From assembly GCF_009829325.1 (NCBI RefSeq), contig NZ_VUOS01000026.1, positions 62,001 through 126,000 of the forward strand: 64,000 nucleotides of DNA. Reading direction: 5' to 3'. Shown one piece after another: positions 28,682-37,086 of the stretch; position 1 is the stretch's first letter, and every line of letters starts with the position of its first letter. The notes under the pieces are model-generated. The model was not told the DNA's origin, made no database searches, and saw only the letters and a list, made by a program, of their open reading frames with translations. Origin of the DNA: Nocardia sp. CY41. Lineage in GTDB: Bacteria > Actinomycetota > Actinomycetes > Mycobacteriales > Mycobacteriaceae. The position numbers and the translations under genes are program-made.

Positions 28682-29092
28682 ATGTCCACGAATACCGTGA
28701 TCGCCGACCGCATCGAAATCGCCGATCTGTTCAGCCGCTTCGCCCGTCTGCTCGATGAGCAGCGGTGGGAGGATGCCCCCACTGTCTTCACCGACGATGT
28801 GGAGGTCGATTCGCCGCGCATCCGAGTCCGCGGCATCGAGAAGGTCGTCGACTACATGCGCCAAGCCGAGGTCGAAGGGCAACATACTCAGCACACGACC
28901 ACCGACCTGCTGGTGAACGTCGACGGCGACCAGGCCGATGTCTCGTCGAATTCGATCGTGTACTACTACCGCGACGGTCAGCCACCCCACCAGACAGGAG
29001 GTCTCCGGCAGGCATGCACTGCGGTGCGGACGCCGGCGGGCTGGCGAATCAGCGCGACACGGATCATGCCGGCCTGGATTCGCATGGATTGA
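28682..29092 (+). CDS. SnoaL-like/NTF2-fold protein
   Basis: 136 aa. Family features are an N-terminal helix IADRIEIADLFSRFARLLDEQ with the typical Trp-containing W..A...F segment, alternating beta strands (DLLVNVDGDQADVSSNSIVYYY) and a final strand WRISATRI. The NTF2/SnoaL fold covers polyketide cyclases, isomerases, dehydratases and ligand-binding proteins, so no reaction can be assigned. I chose the ATG at 28682 after AGGGG; upstream frames run through the operator palindromes. It stands alone, with a strong dyad just after its stop. Confidence 0.75.
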   Translation: MSTNTVIADRIEIADLFSRFARLLDEQRWEDAPTVFTDDVEVDSPRIRVRGIEKVVDYMRQAEVEGQHTQHTTTDLLVNVDGDQADVSSNSIVYYYRDGQPPHQTGGLRQACTAVRTPAGWRISATRIMPAWIRMD

Positions 29093-29100
29093 CCGCTCCC

Positions 29101-29137
29101 CCGAGAGCTTGACATGCCTGGAGCCACAAGCTCTCGG
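29101..29137 (+). terminator. strong stem-loop after the SnoaL-like gene
   Basis: Perfect 11-bp arms CCGAGAGCTTG and CAAGCTCTCGG around a 15-nt loop, 8 nt after the stop codon. No T-run follows, which is common for actinobacterial terminators. The alternative is an operator for the downstream VOC-MerR operon. Confidence 0.6.
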
Positions 29138-29260
29138 AATCGTTCCGCGGCAACGACATCGCAGAACTGGGGATTACGAGGCGGAGCCGCACCCGGCGCG
29201 TTGTCCGGGTCCGACGGCCGGACGGACTGCCCGAGCCGCGAACGAACTCAGGAATTCCGC

Positions 29261-29282
29261 TTGACCCTCACGTTGCGTGAGG
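29261..29282 (+). promoter_or_regulatory. MerR-type operator with -35 hexamer
   Basis: TTGACC (29261-29266) is followed by CCTCACG-TTG-CGTGAGG (29266-29282), a perfect 7-bp dyad. The layout resembles the tipA promoter, where a MerR regulator binds between the -35 and -10. It lies 16 nt before the VOC gene, whose operon partner encodes a MerR protein, so autoregulation is likely. Confidence 0.7.
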
Positions 29283-29298
29283 CTGGAGGGTGGGGTGT

Positions 29299-29835
29299 AT
29301 GAGTAACTTCTACAACGCATTCGAGATGAGTCCCGTGCCTGCTCCCGGCCCGGATGCGGTCGCACCGCAGCCGTTTCGGGGTATCTATGGGATGCCCGCC
29401 TTCGTGACGATCCCCACGAGCGATTTGGCGGCGTCGGTGGAGTTCTGGATTCGTGGGCTCGGGTTCTTCGAGCTGTTCGCCATCCCCGGCAGGCTTGTGC
29501 ATCTGCGTCGATGGGCTTTCCAGGACGTACTTCTCGTCGCGGCGGAGAGCGTTCCGGACCAGGCGCCGGCGATCAGCTTCAGCTTCGCGTGCGTGCTCAA
29601 CCAGGTCGATCCCCTCATCGAGGCCTGTCGTGCGTTGCGCCCGAACTCGGTCGACGGCCCGCGGGATACTCCTTGGAACACCCGCGATGTCGTGGTGATC
29701 ACCCCCGAGAACGCGCGGATCGTTTTCACTGCGGCGAAACCCTTCGACCCGGCAAGTGAGGAAGCGCGGAACCTCGCGGCCATCGGGATCACCGCGCCGG
29801 GCGTCGGTCGCGGCGACAATGATGAGCATGCCTGA
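29299..29835 (+). CDS. VOC (glyoxalase/bleomycin-resistance) family protein
   Basis: 178 aa from the ATG preceded by GGAGGG. It has vicinal-oxygen-chelate signatures: PAFVTIPTSDLAASVEFWIRGLG opening the first beta-alpha-beta-beta-beta unit, then HLRRWAFQDVLLV, and a second unit ending VVVITPENARIVFT. VOC proteins are dioxygenases, lyases or drug-binding proteins; the substrate is not evident. The start of the MerR gene lies inside the last codons of this gene, so they are co-translated. This pairing suggests the MerR regulator senses a compound that the VOC protein handles. Confidence 0.8.
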   Translation: MSNFYNAFEMSPVPAPGPDAVAPQPFRGIYGMPAFVTIPTSDLAASVEFWIRGLGFFELFAIPGRLVHLRRWAFQDVLLVAAESVPDQAPAISFSFACVLNQVDPLIEACRALRPNSVDGPRDTPWNTRDVVVITPENARIVFTAAKPFDPASEEARNLAAIGITAPGVGRGDNDEHA

Positions 29836-30631
29836 TGCCACCGACGCCGATGGTGTGACCGTCGGTCAGGTCTCGGCGCGTCTGGGCGTGACAGTCCGCG
29901 CGCTGCACCACTGGGATGAGATCGGTCTGGCGCGACCGTCGCTGCGCACGGCCGCCGGATACCGGCTCTACACCGCTGACGATCTGGAACGCCTGCAGCG
30001 CATCGTCGTCTACCGTGAGATCGGCCTCGGCTTGGAAGATATCCGGGCCATCTTGGGCGATCCGACCGCAGACGTGCCCGGCGCGCTGCGCGCGCAGCGC
30101 ACCCTGATCGACGAACGGATCGACCGCCTCCAGCAGCTCGGGGCGGGAGTGGATCGGATGATCGACGCCCACGAACGCGGCCTGCTGCTGAGCGTTCAGC
30201 AGCAGGCCGCGATCTTCGGCCCCCGATGGAACCCGGACTGGCCCGCCCAAGCTCGTGAGCGCTATGGAGACACGACGCAATGGTTGCAGTACGCCGAACG
30301 GTCAGCCTCTCGCGGGCCGGAGGAATGGCAGGCCATCGCCGACGACATCGCCTGCCTCGACCGCGCCCTCGGGGAGGCGATGGATGCGGGCGTCACACCC
30401 GGGAGCCCGGAAGCGAATCGACTCGTCGAGCGGCACCGCGAAGTTTTCGCGTCGTACTTTCCACTGACCCGGCAGATGCAGGTCTGTCTCGGCCGCAGAT
30501 TCGAGTCCGATCCGGCATTCGCCGCCCACTACGACGGCATCCGCGCCGGCCTTGCCACGTGGTTCCGTCGAATCATCGACGCCGGCGCGCGTGCCCACGG
30601 CATCGACCCCGACACGGCGGCCTGGGAGTAG
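29822..30631 (+). CDS. MerR-family regulator (TipA-like)
   Basis: 269 aa. The winged helix-turn-helix (VTVGQVSARLGVTVRALHHWDEIGL, GYRLYTADDLERLQRIVVYR) comes first, then the coiled-coil dimerisation helix, then an effector domain of about 130 residues resembling the TipAS antibiotic-recognition domain (W...W.....RYG early, DPxFxxxY late). Three ATGs at 29819, 29822 and 29828 overlap the VOC stop; the exact one is uncertain. TipA-type proteins bind drugs and activate transcription from elongated spacers. The CCTCACG-TTG-CGTGAGG dyad before the VOC gene is its likely site. Confidence 0.85.
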   Translation: MSMPDATDADGVTVGQVSARLGVTVRALHHWDEIGLARPSLRTAAGYRLYTADDLERLQRIVVYREIGLGLEDIRAILGDPTADVPGALRAQRTLIDERIDRLQQLGAGVDRMIDAHERGLLLSVQQQAAIFGPRWNPDWPAQARERYGDTTQWLQYAERSASRGPEEWQAIADDIACLDRALGEAMDAGVTPGSPEANRLVERHREVFASYFPLTRQMQVCLGRRFESDPAFAAHYDGIRAGLATWFRRIIDAGARAHGIDPDTAAWE

Positions 30632-30949
30632 AGCGCGGGTTCGGAAACCCGCACCCGTACGACGCCGACGCCTACCGCCCGCCTGCCCTCGTGCGGAAGC
30701 CGCAGATACACCGAGCAGTCCCGTTGTCCGCCGCAGCGGTAGTGCGCCTCGCGCAGGGCTGGTAGGCGCCGCGCAGTCCGCTGGCCCGGCGCGGCGCTCA
30801 CCGCGTGTGCATCGGCGCCCGGCCAACGCGGCCGCGCTGCCCTTGTGCCGAAGTATCCGCTCGCGGGAGAGCAGCTGCCGTCGTATCGAACTGCGGCGCT
30901 GACGGCGGCACGGCCGATCTGGATCAGTCGCCTCGTCACGGCGGTGTGT
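30632..30949. other. gene-free gap
   Basis: 318 nt between the MerR gene and the convergent membrane-anchored gene. I see no credible coding frame, no strong hairpin and no repeat. Confidence 0.4.
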
Positions 30950-31444
30950 CTATCCGAACTGTTCCGCTACAGGTGCGCATACTTTCCAGCGGCCGTCTTC
31001 CCTGCGCAGATACAGTGGCCGAGGCTCGCTCGGTGGACGCGCGACTCGAACTGAGGCGATGTCGCCCCGGATGACGATGTCGGAGATGTCGACCGGACGC
31101 TGCCGCCGGCCGTCCTCGGTCGCACCGCCTTGCTCGGCCTCTTCGCCGCCGGAGACGCGATCGGCGAAGGTCGCGGCCTCCTCGGCGCACAGCAGTTCGA
31201 CCACCTGCTGCGTGCTGCCCGACTCGACGACGTTCGCGAAATCCAGGAGCACCGAGCTTATTTCGGCATCGTCGGTGCCCTTCGCTCCCACCTGCTGGAT
31301 AACGAGGGCGACCGCGCCACCGATACCAGCCAGCGCGAAAACCGTGATGAACACGAGCAATCCGGAGCGGGAGAACTGAAATCGAGGTGGTGGTGAATCG
31401 GTCACAACTGCCTGCTCCCCCGGGTCGATGGCGATGGCATCCAC
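30950..31444 (-). CDS. membrane-anchored protein with NTF2/DUF4878-like outer domain
   Basis: 164 aa from the GTG at 31444. A short cytosolic start is followed by one transmembrane helix (GLLVFITVFALAGIGGAVAL, near residues 30-50). The outer part has SSVLLDFANVVESGSTQQVVELLCAE, the typical opening of DUF4878/NTF2-like domains in Mycobacteriales, and ends in a beta strand with WKVCAPVAEQF. The two cysteines could form a disulfide. Function is unknown. It diverges from the secreted HNH-like gene with about 50 nt between starts. Confidence 0.6.
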   Translation of the reverse strand: MDAIAIDPGEQAVVTDSPPPRFQFSRSGLLVFITVFALAGIGGAVALVIQQVGAKGTDDAEISSVLLDFANVVESGSTQQVVELLCAEEAATFADRVSGGEEAEQGGATEDGRRQRPVDISDIVIRGDIASVRVARPPSEPRPLYLRREDGRWKVCAPVAEQFG

Positions 31445-31495
31445 GGTAGCCCACCGTCGGAAACCGGTGCTACCGTTGAGATTACGGAGGGGACC

Positions 31496-32422
31496 ATGGC
31501 GCATCGGCCTGCTGAATCCAGCCGCCTCGGCATATTGATGATGGCGGCGCTCCTGGTGTGCGCCGCGTTGGTCGGCGCTCCGGCAGGGAGCGCTCAACCG
31601 CCTCCTCCGCCGCTGCCGACGTCTGCCCAGCCTGCTCCCGCGCCACCGAAACGTTTGTGCGAAGCGCAAGAAGTGGCTGTAGCACGTGTCGAACAGGCCA
31701 TCGCGCAACACAATGCGCGCCCTAATGTGTTCGATCCGCGCCAGCAAGCGGCGTACGAAGCGTACAACGCCGAGGCGCGCAGGCTGAATCAGGAATACGG
31801 CAGCGCCAAGGACAATCTACGCAGATGTGTCGGCACGGTGCAGCGACTGGTGGATGCCGGCCTACCGGCCCAGGCATCCCCGCGCCAGATCGACAAAGCC
31901 GCCGCGGCCAAGAACAAGGTTCCGCCCGGATACGCACTCCCCTACCCCATCGGCGGCAAGCAGGGATACTCCGTGCCGAAACAATCACCTGCTCGCGAAC
32001 TGTACGAGGTCATGCGCGAGATCAGTCCGCCCAGCAAGAGCAAGGTCACCGGTCCACTCCAGGGGCAGTCCCGGCCCGCGGTCGGCGATCGCGACCCGGC
32101 CTACCCGGGCGGACGGATAGGCAAGGACGCCAAAGGAGGCTCCGCGGTATCGCTGGACCACGTCGTGCCGCTGGCCGAACTGTTCCACATGCCAGGATTC
32201 CTCGCTTTGACACCTGAATACATGATCATGGTCGCCAATGCCGCGCTGGATCTGCAATGGCTGTCCTTTGCCGCGAACCGGGCCAAGGGATCACGCAGCG
32301 TGGGTGACATACTCGGGGTCGACCCGAACTGGCAGGCCGCGCAGGTGGCCCTGGAGAACCGGATCAGAGCGGAACTGACGCGCTTGATTCAGGATCTCCT
32401 CGAATTTCAGGGAGGCAGATAG
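31496..32422 (+). CDS. secreted HNH-nuclease-like protein
   Basis: 308 aa after a GGAGG ribosome-binding site. A Sec signal peptide is clear: hydrophobic segment near residues 12-30 ending AGSAQ, then a Pro-rich linker. Residues 50-120 form a helical region with two cysteines. The C-terminal third carries SLDHVVPLAELF near residue 220, then N-rich and K-containing segments (ANAALDLQWLSFAANRAKGS), matching the DHxxP...N...N..K layout of HNH/GmrSD-type nucleases. It could be an extracellular DNase or a contact toxin. Its stop shares one base with the next gene's GTG, an arrangement that suggests an immunity partner. Confidence 0.65.
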   Translation: MAHRPAESSRLGILMMAALLVCAALVGAPAGSAQPPPPPLPTSAQPAPAPPKRLCEAQEVAVARVEQAIAQHNARPNVFDPRQQAAYEAYNAEARRLNQEYGSAKDNLRRCVGTVQRLVDAGLPAQASPRQIDKAAAAKNKVPPGYALPYPIGGKQGYSVPKQSPARELYEVMREISPPSKSKVTGPLQGQSRPAVGDRDPAYPGGRIGKDAKGGSAVSLDHVVPLAELFHMPGFLALTPEYMIMVANAALDLQWLSFAANRAKGSRSVGDILGVDPNWQAAQVALENRIRAELTRLIQDLLEFQGGR

Positions 32423-33105
32423 TGCCCCGGATCGACCCCGAGGACATCGTCACCGCCCTCGAGGAGGACAGCCCGGTCGTCTTCGTCGACGCCACGACGA
32501 TGGACGGCGCTCCGGTCCCGGCGCAGTGGCGCCCGATCGCGGAGTCCGGTGAACCGGCCGAGCGCGGGCGGCTCGCGCGTTCTCTGTGGAACAGCGATCT
32601 GGTGGGACTGCTTCCGAGATTCACCGCGGCGCTCGATGAACAGCTCGCAGACGTGCGCGTCTGTCTGCTGCGCGGCGAGTGTGTGCTCGTCTACACCGCC
32701 GCGGGCGTCGATGAACCGTGGGTGGTGTGGATCGGTTGGGACCCCAGTTCCGCACGCGATTCCACGCCACCGCTGTGGGCGGGCATTCCCACCCCGATAC
32801 GCGTCTTCCTGCGCGAAGTGCATGCCGGTTACACCGCCGAGGACTGGGAGTCCTACGGGATCCTGTCCCCGCGCACCATGCGTACCTACGCCGCCGTGGC
32901 CGGCTTTCCCGACGGAATTCCCGGATGGGATCGGGAGATCGACGCGACCCGGCTGCTTCGCATCGGCAAGACCTACAGCGGGATGGAATACTGGGTCTCC
33001 CCCGACCTGCCGTCCGACAAGATCGTCGTCACCTACGAGCGGGACTTCGACATCGAAGATCTGGGCCCTGAGTTGGACAAACTCTTCTCCTACCGCATCG
33101 CGTGA
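32422..33105 (+). CDS. hypothetical protein, possible immunity protein to the HNH-like protein
   Basis: 227 aa, acidic, with no signal peptide or membrane segment, so cytosolic. Trp- and Pro-rich strands (WVVWIGWDP, VSPDLPSDKIVVTYERDFDIEDLG) recall SMI1/KNR4-type immunity proteins in style, but I cannot assign the family. The GTG start shares one base with the TAG of the secreted HNH-like gene and has GGAGG upstream. The tight coupling of an acidic cytosolic protein to a secreted nuclease-like protein is the basis for the immunity guess. Confidence 0.5.
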   Translation: MPRIDPEDIVTALEEDSPVVFVDATTMDGAPVPAQWRPIAESGEPAERGRLARSLWNSDLVGLLPRFTAALDEQLADVRVCLLRGECVLVYTAAGVDEPWVVWIGWDPSSARDSTPPLWAGIPTPIRVFLREVHAGYTAEDWESYGILSPRTMRTYAAVAGFPDGIPGWDREIDATRLLRIGKTYSGMEYWVSPDLPSDKIVVTYERDFDIEDLGPELDKLFSYRIA

Positions 33106-33271
33106 CCGCCGGTCCAGCCGTGCGGCACGGCCGTGAGTCGCAAAGAGTATGCGCAACTTTTCGGGCGATCCTTCCGCAGCGGTAACCTCTCGGCTGGCTT
33201 CGCGTCATAGCCCGAGCGTCGGAGACCATGCCATACTGGCAGGTTATTTTCGCTGACGTTACGGGGGAATC

Positions 33272-34699
33272 ATGGTCACGGGCCGCACCGAACACGGACG
33301 CACAGCGGGCTTTTCCTCTTCGGGCATTCCAGCGTCGTTCCGCTCGGTGCGCGGGCTCGGGCTCGTCATCGTTGCCGGGGCCACAGCGGTGACGGGTCTG
33401 CGCGCGGTCGAGCTGGTGCTGACCTGGCAGCTGAGTGCGCGCCTTCAGGAATGGGAAGCGGACGGATTCGGCGCCGCCGAGGACTCGCTGAATCGGTGGG
33501 TGGCGGCCGTCGGCTCCGTCACGTGGATCGCCATGGGCCTGCAGATGGTCACGGGCCTGCTGTTCATCACCTGGGTCTACCGTGCTCGGCGCAATGCCGA
33601 ATTGCTGTGCTCGGCACAGCATCGGCTCCCCGGCGTGTGGGCCATCGTAGGTTTTCTCCCGGTGGTGAACTGGATCGTTCCGCCCATTCTGGTCGACGAT
33701 ATCCAGCGGGCCAGCGACCCGGCCACCCCACGGAACGCCGTGCGCCTGGTCCCCTCCTCGACGACGAGGTACGTCGTCGTCTGGTGGTTCTCCTTCGTCC
33801 TCGCGGCTACCTTGTATTTCCTGGCCTACCTTCTCTCGATCGGCGTCAGGCGCGGACTCGAGGATTCGGCGGTTTCCGCAGGTGCCGGGTTGCTGGTCCA
33901 CGTCACGGGCTTGATCCTGCTCGCCATCGCGGCCGGCCTGCTCACCGTGCTGCTGACCCGGATCGGACGTTGGCAAGCCGAGCGGGCGGAGTACATCGGC
34001 GCCGACCCGGAGCCGGAAGCGGCCGTCGTGGCACCGGCCGCGGCACCATCGGTTCCGGGCGTAGGCCCTGTGCCGCAGCTCGCGCCGGGTGGCCTTGGAA
34101 TCGTCGCGGCCGCGCTGAGCTGTACCGTGGTCGTCGGCCCGGCGCTGATCGCCGTCGCGTCGCCCAACTATCAGACGGTGCGTGATACCCCCACCGGCAC
34201 GGCGGAATACGAGGCCGCGATGGACGCGTGGGCACCGCTCACCCTCCTGGGGATCTTCGTTTGGGGCGTCACGCTCATGCTCGCCGGGGTGCTGTTCCTG
34301 TGCTGGTTGTGGCGGGCCAGGATCAACGCCGAGTACTTGGATCCGAACGTGCACACGCTCGGGCGTGGCTGGACGATCGGCAGCTGGTTTCTCCCCCTGG
34401 GAAATCTCGTCCTTCCCGCTCTTGTCGTCGGCGACGTGCACCGAGCCGGCCGTCCGGGCGGGGCCGCCGGCGCGGGTTACAGCCCGCTGGTGGCGTTCTG
34501 GTGGCTGAGCTGGCTGACGACCTGGATATGGACCTGGCTCGCGCTGCTGCTGCAGCAGCCGATCCTGTGGTGGGCGACGACCGGGTTCTTCGCGCTCACC
34601 GCGGCTCTGCTCGTGCCGGTGATCCGGCAGATCGACGGTGGGCAACAGGCGGCGGCGGAGCCCCGATACGCCGCCGCCTGGCAGCAGCCGACTTCCTGA
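33272..34699 (+). CDS. DUF4328 membrane protein with internal duplication
   Basis: 475 aa with about ten hydrophobic segments. Two copies of a DUF4328-type unit are visible. The first has FITWVYRARRNAELL followed by a hairpin VWAIVGFLPVVNWIVPP and ending DDIQRAS; the second has FLCWLWRARINAEYL, then WTIGSWFLPLGNLVLPA and ending GDVHRAG. A Pro/Ala-rich linker (near residues 250-275) joins them. Single-unit proteins of about 220 aa are the usual form, so this is a tandem fusion. Function is unknown. The ATG follows a GGGGGA sequence. Confidence 0.75.
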   Translation: MVTGRTEHGRTAGFSSSGIPASFRSVRGLGLVIVAGATAVTGLRAVELVLTWQLSARLQEWEADGFGAAEDSLNRWVAAVGSVTWIAMGLQMVTGLLFITWVYRARRNAELLCSAQHRLPGVWAIVGFLPVVNWIVPPILVDDIQRASDPATPRNAVRLVPSSTTRYVVVWWFSFVLAATLYFLAYLLSIGVRRGLEDSAVSAGAGLLVHVTGLILLAIAAGLLTVLLTRIGRWQAERAEYIGADPEPEAAVVAPAAAPSVPGVGPVPQLAPGGLGIVAAALSCTVVVGPALIAVASPNYQTVRDTPTGTAEYEAAMDAWAPLTLLGIFVWGVTLMLAGVLFLCWLWRARINAEYLDPNVHTLGRGWTIGSWFLPLGNLVLPALVVGDVHRAGRPGGAAGAGYSPLVAFWWLSWLTTWIWTWLALLLQQPILWWATTGFFALTAALLVPVIRQIDGGQQAAAEPRYAAAWQQPTS

Positions 34700-34779
34700 A
34701 CCCTTTCAGCTGGGTCCTACGGCATTGCATCGCGCCGGGACCCACTCTTCGCACCGAGCCACCCGCACGTGCAGGCGCA

Positions 34780-35616
34780 TCAGTATCGATCGACCGAGGG
34801 TGGCGTCAGAGTCGAGCCGCGCAGCGGGCCGATAGTGTTCTCGAACGCCTTCTGCCACGAACCGTCGGCGATCATCTGCTCGATCGCGTCATTGATCTTG
34901 GCGCGGGTCTGTTGATCGCCCTTTTTCAAGCCGATGCCGTATTTCTCGGTGGTGAACGTATCGCCGACCAGCTTCAGTTCGCCCGACACCTGGCCCGCAA
35001 AGCCGGCAAGGATGATGTCGTCGGTGGTCACGACGTCGACCGCTCCGCTGCGCAAAGCTTGGATGCACTGCGAGTAGTTGTCCAGTTCGACCAGCTGAAC
35101 ATCTTTGGCGTAGTGGTCCTTGACGTATTGCGCGGGAGTAGAGCCTTTGACCGAGCAGAGCTTCTTGTTGCCGGTCAGCGACTCGACACCGGTGATATCG
35201 GTGGTCTCGTTCTTCACCAGCAGGGCCTGCCCGGATATGAAGTACGGTCCGGCGAAATCGACCTTCTTCTTGCGCTCGTCGGTGATCGAGTAGGTGGCCA
35301 CGATGAAGTCCACCTCGCGGTTCATGATCATCGTCTCGCGTTGCGCCGTGGGCGTTTCTTTGAAGGTGATCCCCTCGGGCGGGACGCCGAGCTTGCCTGC
35401 CACGTACTTGGCGATCTCCACGTCGTAGCCTTGGAACGAGCCGTCCGCCTCGCGGAAGCCCAGACCGGGCTGGTCGAACTTGATGCCGATGGTCAACTTG
35501 CCCTCGCGCACGTGATCTTCGGTGGTCGCGGCGTCGCCGCCGCCACCGCAGGCGGTCGCGACGAGGGCGACGGCGATCGCCCCGATGGCAAGGCGAAGTG
35601 TTCGGTTCATCCTCAT
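34780..35616 (-). CDS. glutamate/amino-acid ABC transporter substrate-binding lipoprotein
   Basis: 278 aa. A lipoprotein signal ends in the lipobox ATAC at about residue 23. The mature part is a family 3 solute-binding protein: LTIGIKFDQPGLGF, GYDVEIAKYVAGKLG, REVDFIVATYSITDERKKKVDFAGPY and AVDVVTTDD. It resembles GluB-type glutamate binding proteins. No permease or ATPase gene lies next to it, so it is an orphan that may serve a transporter elsewhere. It diverges from the histone-deacetylase-family gene. Start chosen at 35616, with AGAGGG about 11 nt upstream; a second ATG lies two codons inside. Confidence 0.85.
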   Translation of the reverse strand: MRMNRTLRLAIGAIAVALVATACGGGGDAATTEDHVREGKLTIGIKFDQPGLGFREADGSFQGYDVEIAKYVAGKLGVPPEGITFKETPTAQRETMIMNREVDFIVATYSITDERKKKVDFAGPYFISGQALLVKNETTDITGVESLTGNKKLCSVKGSTPAQYVKDHYAKDVQLVELDNYSQCIQALRSGAVDVVTTDDIILAGFAGQVSGELKLVGDTFTTEKYGIGLKKGDQQTRAKINDAIEQMIADGSWQKAFENTIGPLRGSTLTPPSVDRY

Positions 35617-35873
35617 CGAATTCGATTCCCTCTCGAGCTGAGCTGCCAGGCCGGGCCGGCTGCCGGGTGCTGACGACACATCATCTTTCCCGGAACCCGC
35701 CTGCGCCCGACCGGAAGCCTCCCCGCCGGTGGAAAGCTTGCCCGCGCCGCCGCAGGTGACAAGCTTCCCAGTTGCGGTGTGGTCGCTGCTGTGCTTGTAA
35801 TGGGCGCGGTCGCCCCCGAGACCAAGATCGGACCAGGCGGACGGTGGTGGTCCGCCAACTGCAGGAGATCTCC

Positions 35874-36980
35874 ATGGCAACTGGTTACGTGTGGAACACC
35901 CTCTACGGGTGGGCCGACACGGGTAGCGGAAGCTTGTTCCCGTCCGACGTCACGGTCGGTCTTCAGCCGATCGGCCATCACCTCGCGCATCCGGACACCA
36001 AACGGCGGTTCCACGAATTGGTGGCGGTATCCGGCCTGCTCGAAAAGCTGCATTCGATCGATGCGGCACCCGCCACCGAGGCGGACATACTGCGGGTGCA
36101 CACCGCGCAACATCTGGAGCGGATCAAGGCCGAGAGCATGCAGCCGAAAGGAGGGGACGCGGGCGACGGCGTCTCGTCCTTCGGCAGGGGCGGCTACGAG
36201 ATCGCCGCGCTTTCGGCGGGCGGGGCGATCGCGCTCGTCGAGCGGGTGCTCGACGGTACGGTCGACAATGGTTACGCGCTGGTGAATCCGCCGGGGCACC
36301 ACGCGACCCGTGCTACCGGCATGGGCTTCTGCATCTTCAACAACGTCTCCATCGCCGCCGCCTACGCGAAAGAAGTCCTCGGCGTGCGGCGGATCGCCGT
36401 GGTCGACTGGGATGTCCACCACGGCAACGGCACTCAGGACATCTGGTACGAGGATCCCTCGGTGCTGACCATCTCCATCCACCAGCATCTCTGTTTCCCG
36501 CCCGAATCCGGTTACCGGGAGGAGCGTGGTTCGGGTGACGGATACGGCTACGCGATCAATGTGCCGCTTCCCCCTGGCAGCGGTGACGCCGCGTATCTCC
36601 ATGCGATCGACCGAGTGGTCGAGCCGGCGTTGCGCACCTTCGCGCCCGAATTGATCCTCGTCGCTTCGGGCTTCGACGCGAGCATTCTCGATCCGCTGGC
36701 TCGGCAGATGGTCACCAGCGGCGGCTTCCGGCACCTGACCCGGCGGATGCTGGAGATCGCGGACGGAACAAGCTCCGGCCGTATCGCCTTCGTGCAAGAA
36801 GGTGGCTACAGCCCGCACTACGTTCCGTTCTGCGGGCTCGCGGTGCTGCGTGAACTGCTCGGCGAAGAATTCGTGGACGACCCGTACACGCCGATCGTCT
36901 CGACACAGGGTGGCGACGTCCTACTCGATCACGAGGCCGCCGCGATCGACGCCGCGGCGAGCCTGGTCTCCGAGCTCTGA
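35874..36980 (+). CDS. histone deacetylase/acetylpolyamine amidohydrolase family enzyme
   Basis: 368 aa. Class II deacetylase motifs are complete: NPPGHHA (catalytic histidine pair), DWDVHHGNGTQ (zinc Asp and His), SIHQ, SGFDAS (third zinc ligand) and EGGY (catalytic-tyrosine loop). Bacterial members remove acetyl groups from acetylpolyamines or other small amides. AGGAGA precedes the ATG. The divergent lipoprotein gene is 258 nt away and may share the promoter region. An amidohydrolase role is firm; the substrate is unknown. Confidence 0.88.
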   Translation: MATGYVWNTLYGWADTGSGSLFPSDVTVGLQPIGHHLAHPDTKRRFHELVAVSGLLEKLHSIDAAPATEADILRVHTAQHLERIKAESMQPKGGDAGDGVSSFGRGGYEIAALSAGGAIALVERVLDGTVDNGYALVNPPGHHATRATGMGFCIFNNVSIAAAYAKEVLGVRRIAVVDWDVHHGNGTQDIWYEDPSVLTISIHQHLCFPPESGYREERGSGDGYGYAINVPLPPGSGDAAYLHAIDRVVEPALRTFAPELILVASGFDASILDPLARQMVTSGGFRHLTRRMLEIADGTSSGRIAFVQEGGYSPHYVPFCGLAVLRELLGEEFVDDPYTPIVSTQGGDVLLDHEAAAIDAAASLVSEL

Positions 36981-37086
36981 TCCGAAAGCCCGCCCCCGCC
37001 GCGACTGTGCCACGCCGGAAGGCAGCAATCTGCGGTAGGTCGGCGGCTGTGCCGGTCGGATCGACTGCGGTCAGTCGTTCACGTCG

